From positions 1 through 11,819 of the forward strand of contig CALLHT010000243.1 in the NCBI GenBank assembly GCA_938009335.1: a DNA stretch of 11,819 nucleotides, given 5' to 3'. The position numbers and the translations under genes are program-made. The notes under the pieces are model-generated. The model was given only the letters and a program-made list of their open reading frames with translations. It was not told the origin of the DNA and did not search any database. The DNA comes from an uncultured Rhizobiaceae group bacterium. GTDB lineage: Bacteria; Pseudomonadota; Alphaproteobacteria; Rhizobiales; Rhizobiaceae. Shown here in pieces: positions 5,231-11,819 of the stretch. Positions within the stretch are counted from its first letter, which is position 1. Each line of letters begins with the position of its first letter.

Positions 5231-6685
5231 ATGAACCTACAAAGCCTCATTGGATCTCAAGTTGATCTTGATGATGCTTTGGCTTCGATTGAGGTCACTG
5301 GTCTTGCTTCCAACACTGACGATGTCTCTAACGGTTTCCTGTTTTTCGGTCTTCCTGGTGTGAATGTCGACGGGGCTAAATTCGCAAATATGGCCGAAGA
5401 ATCCGGTGCGGTCGCTGTGGTTGTTTCCACTCAATCGGACGTGCCGAATATTGATATTCCTATCATCCGTGTTGCGGATCCAAGAGTTGCTCTTGCGCAT
5501 GCAAGTGCAGCATTTTTTGATGCGCAACCTGAAACCGTTGCAGCGGTTACGGGAACAGCCGGAAAGACATCGGTCGCAACGTTTCTTCGTCAAATTTGGG
5601 CTGCAGATGGCCAACAGGCGGCAAGCATTGGAACCACCGGCGTTGTCGCGCCAGGGCGGGATGACTATGGAAATTTGACCACGCCTGATCCGATCTCATT
5701 GCATAGGCTTCTGGCAGAATTGACCAATGACGGGATAACGCATGCCTCGATGGAAGCGTCTTCCCACGGGCTCGATCAGCATCGCCTCGACGGCGTGAAT
5801 TTGAGTGTTGGCGGTTTCACCAACCTTGGGCATGATCATTTGGATTATCACCCAACGATTGAGGATTATCTGGAAGCGAAAATGGTTCTTTTCCGCGAGC
5901 GTTTGCCGAAGGGCGCTTCGGCCGTGATTTTTTCTGATGATCCATATTCAGAGGCTGCCATTCAAGCTGCAACCGAGGGCGGGTGTGAGGTTCGGTCTGT
6001 AGGACGTTCCGGGAACTACATTTCCCTCAAAAAAGTTGAACATCAACAGCATAGTCAAATCATCGAGTTGGAACATGATGGTGCGTTTTACCGTGTCAAT
6101 TTTCCGCTGGCTGGGGATTTTCAGGTTGCGAATGGCTTGGTCGCTGCTGGCATGGCGTTAAGCACCGGTTCTTCGCCAGAGGTGGTTTTTGAGGCACTGG
6201 AAAACCTTGAAGGCGCATCCGGGCGATTGGAATTGGTTGGAAAAACCAAACATGGTTCTCCCGCTTATGTTGACTACGCTCATAAGCCGGAAGCCCTTGA
6301 AAACGTACTCGCTTCAGTTCGGCCATTTACGTCTGGCAGAATAGTGCTGGTGTTTGGATGTGGCGGTGATCGCGATAAATCCAAGCGTGCAGTGATGGGT
6401 GAAATCGCATCGCGTTTGGCGGATGTGGTGATTGTCACAGATGACAATCCACGGACAGAAGATCCGTCTTCCATCAGGGCAGAGATTATGGCTGCGTGTG
6501 TTGGTGCACAGGAAATTGGCGATCGGGGTGAGGCAATCCATCAGGCTTGTGATTTGATGCAGGAAGGGGATTGCTTGATCGTTGCAGGTAAGGGACATGA
6601 GCCGGGCCAAATTGTTGGCGATACAATATTGCCGTTTTCCGATCATGATGTGCTTAGGGCGGCTTTGGGAGAAGGTTCCGTATGA
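5231..6685 (+). CDS. murE: UDP-MurNAc-tripeptide synthetase (meso-DAP adding)
   Basis: MurE ligates meso-diaminopimelate to UDP-MurNAc-L-Ala-D-Glu with ATP in the cytoplasm. The 484-residue product shows the three-domain Mur ligase layout: an N-terminal UDP-binding domain, then the ATPase domain with P-loop GTAGKTS (108-114), TTPDP, EASSHGLDQHR and NLGHDHLDYH. K217 in YLEAK is the position expected to be carbamylated. The C-terminal domain has DYAHKP, GCGGDRDKSKR and D405-NPR408. The DNPR motif marks meso-DAP rather than lysine specificity. The start is the ATG at 5231, with AGGA eight nucleotides upstream. An in-frame TTG at 5162 would add 23 residues without family character. It overlaps murF by four bases (ATGA). 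Confidence 0.97.
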   Translation: MNLQSLIGSQVDLDDALASIEVTGLASNTDDVSNGFLFFGLPGVNVDGAKFANMAEESGAVAVVVSTQSDVPNIDIPIIRVADPRVALAHASAAFFDAQPETVAAVTGTAGKTSVATFLRQIWAADGQQAASIGTTGVVAPGRDDYGNLTTPDPISLHRLLAELTNDGITHASMEASSHGLDQHRLDGVNLSVGGFTNLGHDHLDYHPTIEDYLEAKMVLFRERLPKGASAVIFSDDPYSEAAIQAATEGGCEVRSVGRSGNYISLKKVEHQQHSQIIELEHDGAFYRVNFPLAGDFQVANGLVAAGMALSTGSSPEVVFEALENLEGASGRLELVGKTKHGSPAYVDYAHKPEALENVLASVRPFTSGRIVLVFGCGGDRDKSKRAVMGEIASRLADVVIVTDDNPRTEDPSSIRAEIMAACVGAQEIGDRGEAIHQACDLMQEGDCLIVAGKGHEPGQIVGDTILPFSDHDVLRAALGEGSV

Positions 6686-8091
6686 GTATGCTTTGGACAA
6701 TCGATGAGTTTATGTCGGCAATTGACGGGCGGCCCGTAGGCGAAATGCCTGAAGGGGTTGACGGCATTTCAATTGATACCCGTACCCTTGAAAAGGGTGA
6801 TGCGTTTTTTGCCATCAAAGGCGATAACATGGATGGCCATGATTATCTGGCAAACGCGATGCGAGCAGGCGCAGCGGTTGCGGTAGTTGATGAAACGAAG
6901 CTGGTTTCGCTTGGAAGCTTGAAAATGCCCTTGTTGGTTGTGAGCGATGTGCTGGCAGCCATGCAGCGCTTGGGACAGGTTGCCCGGATGCGCTCTAAAG
7001 CGCAGATTATTGCCGTAACGGGTAGTGTCGGGAAAACATCGACCAAAGAGATGCTTCGCTCGGTTCTTGGTGCGACTGGTAAAGTCCATGCATCTGCCGC
7101 CTCATACAACAATCATTGGGGCGTGCCGCTGACCCTTGCACGGATGCCCCGCGATGCGCGGTTTGGTGTGTTTGAGATTGGCATGAATAACCCGGGCGAA
7201 ATTACGCCATTGGTTGCAATGGTGCGCCCGCATATTGCGATCATCACGAATATTGCTGCGGCTCATATTGGCGCGTTTGATACGATTGAAGACATCGCGC
7301 GGGCGAAGGCAGAAATTTACACGGGCGTGGTGCCGGGTGGATACGCCCTGATCAATCATGATGACCGGCGTTACACTTTGCTTCGTGATTTGGCGAATGA
7401 AGCGTCCATCGAACATCTCAATTCATTCGGTACGAAACGGGGTTCTGAATTTTGGATCCGTGAAATGGTTCCGTCCTCTGAAGGCACGAAAATGTCCGTT
7501 CGGTTGAATGGCGAAACTGATTTGGAGTATGAAGTCAATCTGCCTGGTGAGCATATGGCGATGAACAGTGCTGCCGTGCTTGGTGCGGCAGTCCTTGCGG
7601 GAGCTGACCTTGATAAGACGAAAGACGCCTTTGGCAAACTAACGCCAACGGAAGGCCGTGGTGCGCGCTACGTCTTAGGCGGTTCCGGTGCCATGGGTAT
7701 CACTGTGATTGATGAGAGCTACAATGCCAATCCTGCTTCAATGGAAGCAGGTCTAAAATTATTAGCGAACTTTGAAGGTGTGAAAACCAAACGCCGCATC
7801 GCCGTGCTTGGCGATATGCTTGAATTGGGACGCCAATCCAAGAAGCTACACGAAGCATTGGCGGCGCCAATTTCTGCTGCAGGTGTGGATTTGGTTTTTC
7901 TGGTTGGGCCTGAAATGGAGCATCTTTGTAAAATTCTTCCTAAAGACAAATTGGGTGGATACTTCAAAGATGCTGCCACGTTGATACCGCGGTTGAAAGA
8001 AACGATGAAAGCGGGAGACGTGCTGATGTTGAAAGCTTCGAAAAGTGTCGGCTTTGCAAAAGTGGTTGAAGAACTGCTGAACAGAGAGTGA
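6682..8091 (+). CDS. murF: UDP-MurNAc-tripeptide--D-Ala-D-Ala ligase MurF
   Basis: MurF adds the D-Ala-D-Ala dipeptide, completing the UDP-MurNAc-pentapeptide that MraY uses. The 469-residue product has ISIDTRTLEKGDAF and an AIKG-type uracil-binding block in the N-terminal domain. The P-loop is GSVGKTS (114-120). FEIGMNNPGEI, NIAAAHIGAF, K209 (likely carbamylated lysine) and NHDD follow. The C-terminal domain contains DESYNANP and VLGDMLELG. The ATG at 6682 overlaps the murE stop (ATGA), with GGAG and AAGG at 6668-6675, so it is probably translationally coupled. The stop codon lies at the base of a small hairpin (8091-8109). Confidence 0.97.
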   Translation: MSMLWTIDEFMSAIDGRPVGEMPEGVDGISIDTRTLEKGDAFFAIKGDNMDGHDYLANAMRAGAAVAVVDETKLVSLGSLKMPLLVVSDVLAAMQRLGQVARMRSKAQIIAVTGSVGKTSTKEMLRSVLGATGKVHASAASYNNHWGVPLTLARMPRDARFGVFEIGMNNPGEITPLVAMVRPHIAIITNIAAAHIGAFDTIEDIARAKAEIYTGVVPGGYALINHDDRRYTLLRDLANEASIEHLNSFGTKRGSEFWIREMVPSSEGTKMSVRLNGETDLEYEVNLPGEHMAMNSAAVLGAAVLAGADLDKTKDAFGKLTPTEGRGARYVLGGSGAMGITVIDESYNANPASMEAGLKLLANFEGVKTKRRIAVLGDMLELGRQSKKLHEALAAPISAAGVDLVFLVGPEMEHLCKILPKDKLGGYFKDAATLIPRLKETMKAGDVLMLKASKSVGFAKVVEELLNRE

Positions 8092-8109
8092 CCGGAAAAT
8101 AGGGCCGGT
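8091..8109 (+). other. Weak hairpin after murF
   Basis: ACCGG (8091-8095) pairs with CCGGT (8105-8109) around a 9-nt loop, and a T-rich stretch with interspersed G (8109-8120) follows. The 5-bp stem is too short for an efficient terminator. It could be a minor attenuator or processing site ahead of mraY. The remaining gap to mraY also contains AAACG/CGTTT (8131-8135 and 8141-8145) and an eight-codon frame, MRLGRKTG, from ATG 8138 to TGA 8164, which I do not support as a gene. Confidence 0.25.
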
Positions 8110-8173
8110 TTGTTTGTATTGCGTAGGGTGAAACGAAATGCGTTTGGGGCGCAAAACAGGCTGAGTGTCTGAA

Positions 8174-8187
8174 AGGGGAATGGATTG
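8174..8187 (+). promoter_or_regulatory. Ribosome binding site deciding the mraY TTG start
   Basis: AGGGGA (8174-8179) has its AGGGG core ending six nucleotides before TTG (8185-8187). A competing ATG at 8180 lies in another frame and overlaps the end of the ribosome binding site, so its spacing is too short. In the mraY frame the codon at 8170 is a stop. The TTG is therefore the only start that yields the full family N-terminus. Confidence 0.75.
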
Positions 8188-9270
8188 TTTTTTTATCTAT
8201 ATCAGGAACTGTCTAGCGATATTTCCGTCTTTAACCTGTTCCGATACATCACGTTCCGAACTGGCGCGGCGCTGATTACATCAGCCATGGTGGTATTCCT
8301 GTTTGGGCCTCGAATTATTGCGTCACTTCGCGTTCGACAAGGGAAGGGTCAACCTATTAGAGCAGATGGCCCGGAGAGCCACTTCAAAAAAGCGGGTACG
8401 CCAACCATGGGGGGATTGATGATCCTGTGTGGAGTTCTCGTCAGTTCCCTTCTTTGGGCAAATCTGAGCAGTGTTTACGTCTGGGTGGTCTTGATGGTTA
8501 CCATCGGTTTTGGCGCCATCGGGCTTTATGATGATTATCTCAAAGTAACAGCTGCAAGCCATAAAGGATTTTCCGGCAAGATGCGTTTGACCTTGGAGTT
8601 CGCAATTGCCGCAGTTGCTTGCTACGCGATCATGGCAAATGGTGAGGGGGATTTTGCTTCATCGCTGACGTTCCCGTTTTTCAAAGATTTGATTTTGAAC
8701 CTAGGGTGGTTCTTTATCCCGTTTGGGGCGTTTGTTATTGTGGCAGCAGGCAACGCGGTAAACCTAACTGACGGGCTGGATGGTCTTGCCATTGTGCCAG
8801 TCATGATCGCGGCAGCCTCTTTCGGCATGATCGCGTATCTCTCAGGTAATGCGATCTTTTCTGATTATTTGCAAATCCACTTTGTGCCGGGAACGGGTGA
8901 GGTTGCGGTTCTGTGTGGGGCGATTATTGGTGCGGGTCTTGGGTTCCTGTGGTTCAATGCGCCGCCGGCTGCGATTTTCATGGGTGATACAGGTTCTCTT
9001 GCCCTCGGCGGGATGATTGGTGCGACCGCAGTTGCTACCAAGCACGAAATCGTTCTGGTGATCATTGGTGGCCTGTTTGTGATGGAAGCGCTTTCTGTGA
9101 TCATCCAGGTTGCATCCTTTAAGCTTACCGGAAAGCGGGTATTTCGCATGGCGCCAATCCACCACCATTTTGAGAAAAAAGGGTGGACGGAAAGTCAGGT
9201 TGTGATCCGTTTCTGGATTATCTCAGTCATGCTGGCGCTTATTGGTCTGGCAACGCTGAAATTGCGATAG
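8185..9270 (+). CDS. mraY: Phospho-MurNAc-pentapeptide transferase MraY
   Basis: MraY is the integral membrane enzyme that moves phospho-MurNAc-pentapeptide from UDP onto undecaprenyl phosphate, making lipid I. The 361-residue product matches the usual length of about 360 and has roughly ten hydrophobic segments. Catalytic and binding blocks are present: RQGKGQPIRADGP, TPTMGG, D116-D117-YLK, N190-AVN-LTDGLDGLA with D196 and D199, FMGD268TGS, and PIH326-HH328 on a cytoplasmic loop. The start is an unusual TTG at 8185 with a good ribosome binding site. No in-frame ATG occurs until after FRTGAALITSA, which would remove the first membrane helix. An out-of-frame ATG (8180) and a run of seven T (8188-8194) lie at the start. 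It sits 93 nt after murF and 9 nt before murD. Confidence 0.96.
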   Translation: MFFYLYQELSSDISVFNLFRYITFRTGAALITSAMVVFLFGPRIIASLRVRQGKGQPIRADGPESHFKKAGTPTMGGLMILCGVLVSSLLWANLSSVYVWVVLMVTIGFGAIGLYDDYLKVTAASHKGFSGKMRLTLEFAIAAVACYAIMANGEGDFASSLTFPFFKDLILNLGWFFIPFGAFVIVAAGNAVNLTDGLDGLAIVPVMIAAASFGMIAYLSGNAIFSDYLQIHFVPGTGEVAVLCGAIIGAGLGFLWFNAPPAAIFMGDTGSLALGGMIGATAVATKHEIVLVIIGGLFVMEALSVIIQVASFKLTGKRVFRMAPIHHHFEKKGWTESQVVIRFWIISVMLALIGLATLKLR

Positions 9271-9279
9271 GCGTACAGT

Positions 9280-10662
9280 ATGATCCCGGTCACAACGCAA
9301 AGCGGTAAAACGCTCGCTCTTTTTGGTCTTGGCGGGTCAGGTATGGCAACCGCGCAAGCGCTGGTTGCTGGCGGAGCTATTGTGACTGCGTTTGATGACA
9401 ATCCGCAAAAGGTCAAAGAAGCCGAGGCGCTTGGCATTCCAATTGGCGATTTGCGGGAGTATGACTTTTCTGCCTGCGAAGCGCTGGTGTTGGCACCGGG
9501 TGTGCCGCTAACACACCCTAAGCCGCATTGGACCGTTGATTTAGCTACGGAACACGATGTTCCGGTCATTGGCGATGTCGAACTGTTCGCAAATGAGAGA
9601 AAAAGCCTTGCGCCTAAGAGCGGATTTATCGCTATTACCGGGACCAATGGCAAATCAACCACAACGGCTTTGATCGCGCATATTTTGGCGAATGCCGGGC
9701 GCAATGTGCAGATGGGCGGTAATATCGGTAAGGCGGTGTTGACACTCGATCCGCTTTCGGATGATGCGATTTACGTGGTCGAGTGCTCATCCTATCAAAT
9801 TGATCTTGCACCAAGCCTCGATCCGACTATTGGCGTCCTATTAAACCTTGCGCCTGATCATCTCGATCGCCATGGCACGATGGAAAACTATGCGGAAATC
9901 AAGTCGCAACTGGTTGCCCGCAGTGGCAGAGCCATTGTTGGTGTCGATGATCAATATTGTGAAGCGATTGCCAAGACTATTGAAGGAAGCGTTCCGATCT
10001 CCGTCAGGCGGGAGCTCGATTTTGGTGTTTTTGCATCCGGCGTTGATCTAACGCATGCGGCCCCGTCTGGTGCATCAAATGTTGCTACGCTAGAGAATGC
10101 CCAAACCCTTCGTGGAAACCACAATGCACAGAATGCAAGTGCGGCTTGGGCTGCATGTCATCTCACGGGTCTAAAAGATTCTGAAATCCAAAACGGGTTA
10201 GACACATTTCCCGGTCTCGCGCATCGAATGGAAATAATTGGACACATTGGTGATATAGTTTTCCTCAATGATTCGAAGGCAACGAATGCGGATGCGGCGG
10301 CAATGGCTCTTTCGAGTTTTGAAGACATACATTGGATTGCGGGTGGCCTGCCAAAAGAGGGCGGCATAGAAAGTCTGCGCCCTTTGTTTGGTCGTGTTGC
10401 TAAAGCCTATCTGATTGGCGAAGCAGCGCCGGAATTTGCAGCTACTTTGGGTGCAGACGTGCCGTTTGAAATCGCCGAAACGCTGGATAACGCGGTCGCG
10501 CAGGCTCATGCGGATACAGCATCTGGGGGCGGTAAGGTGGTATTACTGTCGCCAGCGTGTGCAAGTTTCGACCAATATGCGAATTTCGAAATTCGCGGTG
10601 AGGCATTTAGAGGCGAAGTTGAAAAGCTCAATGGGTTTAAACCATACGGGGATGAGGGTTGA
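9280..10662 (+). CDS. murD: UDP-MurNAc-L-Ala--D-Glu ligase MurD
   Basis: MurD adds D-glutamate to UDP-MurNAc-L-Ala in the cytoplasm, the step before MurE. The product has 460 residues, slightly longer than the E. coli enzyme. The N-terminal Rossmann-type UDP site is FGLGGSGMA (15-23). The ATPase domain has GTNGKST (121-127), GGNIG, ECSSYQID and NLAPDHLDRHG. K208 in YAEIK is the expected carbamylated lysine. The C-terminal domain has FLNDSKATN, IAGGLPKEGG and LLSPACASFDQY followed by RGEAF. The start is the ATG at 9280, 9 nt after the mraY stop; only a weak TAGG lies upstream. The stop overlaps the ftsW start. Confidence 0.97.
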   Translation: MIPVTTQSGKTLALFGLGGSGMATAQALVAGGAIVTAFDDNPQKVKEAEALGIPIGDLREYDFSACEALVLAPGVPLTHPKPHWTVDLATEHDVPVIGDVELFANERKSLAPKSGFIAITGTNGKSTTTALIAHILANAGRNVQMGGNIGKAVLTLDPLSDDAIYVVECSSYQIDLAPSLDPTIGVLLNLAPDHLDRHGTMENYAEIKSQLVARSGRAIVGVDDQYCEAIAKTIEGSVPISVRRELDFGVFASGVDLTHAAPSGASNVATLENAQTLRGNHNAQNASAAWAACHLTGLKDSEIQNGLDTFPGLAHRMEIIGHIGDIVFLNDSKATNADAAAMALSSFEDIHWIAGGLPKEGGIESLRPLFGRVAKAYLIGEAAPEFAATLGADVPFEIAETLDNAVAQAHADTASGGGKVVLLSPACASFDQYANFEIRGEAFRGEVEKLNGFKPYGDEG

Positions 10663-11816
10663 TGGTTAGCAGAGCAGACCGAAGTTTTCTCGCGGAGTGG
10701 TGGCGGACAATCGATAAGCCGCTTTTAAGCGCATTTCTTTTTCTGATGTTTTGCGGATTGATGTTGTCTTTCTCTGCCAGTCCTGCGGTTGCTGAGCGGA
10801 TTAATCTCGGTGAGTTCCATTTTGTTAAACGGCATGTTTTCTTTCTAATCCCTGCGACTATTCTTTTGATCGGCGGCTCCATGTTGAACCCGACACAAGT
10901 GCGTCGGGTGGCATTCTTGCTGTTTATGATTTCAATCATATTGCTGCTTGTGACGCTGTTTGCCGGGTTTGAAACCAAAGGGTCACGACGATGGATCTCA
11001 CTTGGTGGCTTTACGCTGCAACCCTCGGAGTTTGTGAAACCCGCATTCGTTATCATAACTGCCTGGTTGTTTGCGGAAAATTCGCGCAGACCCGATATTC
11101 CGGGCAACTTATTCTCCATCATCCTGTTCGCTATTGTTGCTGCACTGTTGATGGCGCAACCTGACTTCGGGCAGACGATGCTAATCGCCGCTGCATGGGG
11201 GGCGTTGTTTTTCATGGCAGGCATGCCCTGGATATGGATCGCTGCTTTAGCGGCAATCGCGATTTCAGGCATGCTGGCCGCCTATATGTTTTTCCCCCAT
11301 GTTGCGGGACGCATTAATCGCTTCCTGACGGGAGAGGGAGACAATTTTCAGGTGAACACTGGTCTGGAGGCGATCATCAATGGCGGCTGGTTGGGGCAGG
11401 GGCCGGGTGAAGGTACTGTCAAAAAAATTCTGCCGGATTCTCATACGGATTTTGTTTTCGCGGTTGCCGCCGAAGAATTTGGCATCATTGCCTGCATGCT
11501 ACTGGTTGGGGTCTTTGGCTTTATCATCGTGCGTACTCTGACTCGCGCAATGCACGAACAGGACGGCTACATCAGAATGGCAAGTGCAGGCCTTGTTCTG
11601 ATGTTCGGCTTTCAAACCTTCATCAATATCGGCGTGAACCTGAAGCTTCTTCCTGCAAAAGGCATGACATTGCCGTTCATCTCATACGGTGGCTCATCCA
11701 TGATTGCGATGTCACTTGGGATGGGGCTTTTGTTAGCGCTAACCCGGGTCCGCGCTGCAAGCCACCAAAAGAGTGCTATCGGGTTTGTTGCTCGAGTTCC
11801 AAAGCCAGCGGAATAG
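10662..11816 (+). CDS. ftsW: Septal peptidoglycan glycosyltransferase FtsW
   Basis: FtsW is the SEDS-family polymerase that builds septal glycan strands from lipid II, paired with FtsI. The 384-residue product has about ten membrane helices, the first near 20-38. Family blocks are LSFSASPAV, KGSRRWI followed by LQPSEFVKPAF, AQPDFGQTM, and NGGWLGQGPGEG. LPDSHTD263FVFA carries the conserved Asp required for polymerisation in SEDS proteins. PAKGMTLPFISYGGSS lies near the C-terminus. The start is the ATG at 10662, sharing one base with the murD stop (TGATG), with GAGGG just upstream. The gene is complete and the window ends three bases later. Position between murD and, presumably, murG favours FtsW over RodA. 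Confidence 0.97.
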   Translation: MVSRADRSFLAEWWRTIDKPLLSAFLFLMFCGLMLSFSASPAVAERINLGEFHFVKRHVFFLIPATILLIGGSMLNPTQVRRVAFLLFMISIILLLVTLFAGFETKGSRRWISLGGFTLQPSEFVKPAFVIITAWLFAENSRRPDIPGNLFSIILFAIVAALLMAQPDFGQTMLIAAAWGALFFMAGMPWIWIAALAAIAISGMLAAYMFFPHVAGRINRFLTGEGDNFQVNTGLEAIINGGWLGQGPGEGTVKKILPDSHTDFVFAVAAEEFGIIACMLLVGVFGFIIVRTLTRAMHEQDGYIRMASAGLVLMFGFQTFINIGVNLKLLPAKGMTLPFISYGGSSMIAMSLGMGLLLALTRVRAASHQKSAIGFVARVPKPAE

Positions 11817-11819
11817 GGG

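Noticed and set aside
1505..11816. Possible frameshifts or truncations in the dcw genes
   Set aside because: All nine genes read through at normal length with their key residues present; only the mraY start needs attention.
1..11819. CRISPR arrays, insertion sequences, integrases, tRNA or rRNA genes
   Set aside because: No regularly spaced repeat arrays, transposase or integrase motifs, or structural RNA signatures were seen.

Overview
The window is the 5' part of a division and cell wall (dcw) cluster from an alphaproteobacterium, most likely a member of the Hyphomicrobiales (Rhizobiales). The gene order mraZ-rsmH-ftsL-ftsI-murE-murF-mraY-murD-ftsW on the + strand, the short-tailed alphaproteobacterial FtsL with its LKSDWGLL motif, the MraY signature blocks and a CtrA-type box (TTAA-N7-TTAA) ahead of mraZ all point that way. 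The MurE DNPR motif implies meso-diaminopimelate peptidoglycan. G+C is moderate (about 50-55% in the cluster by hand counts of sample lines), so the genus is left open.

Layout. Positions 1-444 carry no convincing gene. They hold a composite intergenic repeat (about 46-278): two direct copies and one degenerate inverted copy of a CCTCACCCTGAGCTTGTCGA-type unit, plus a perfect 9-bp palindrome. Positions 445-1161 hold an AT-rich minus-strand pair of unknown function: a 167-residue protein and, downstream of it, a 59-residue protein with a GTG start. A ten-codon ORF joins the two. Positions 1162-1504 form the regulatory interval: a strong + strand intrinsic terminator with no obvious gene before it (possible small RNA), then an MraZ-type operator array of 10-bp-periodic TGGGN repeats in both orientations, with a CtrA-like box in the one missing slot of the array.

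Positions 1505-11816 are nine tightly packed, intact genes. MraZ is the transcriptional regulator of the cluster and RsmH the 16S rRNA methyltransferase. FtsL, FtsI (PBP3) and FtsW are divisome components; FtsW and FtsI form the septal polymerase/transpeptidase pair. MurD, MurE and MurF add D-Glu, meso-DAP and D-Ala-D-Ala to the UDP-MurNAc peptide, and MraY transfers the finished phospho-MurNAc-pentapeptide to undecaprenyl phosphate to make lipid I. Most junctions overlap or nearly touch (TGATG at rsmH/ftsL and murD/ftsW, ATGA at murE/murF), consistent with one translationally coupled operon. The exceptions are roughly 100-nt gaps before murE and mraY. The window ends 3 nt after the ftsW stop.

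The cluster itself is ordinary. The points of interest are the mraZ operator/CtrA architecture, the TTG start of mraY next to an out-of-frame ATG and a seven-T run, the small minus-strand gene and its possible frameshift, and the orphan terminator. No clearly new biological system is evident.
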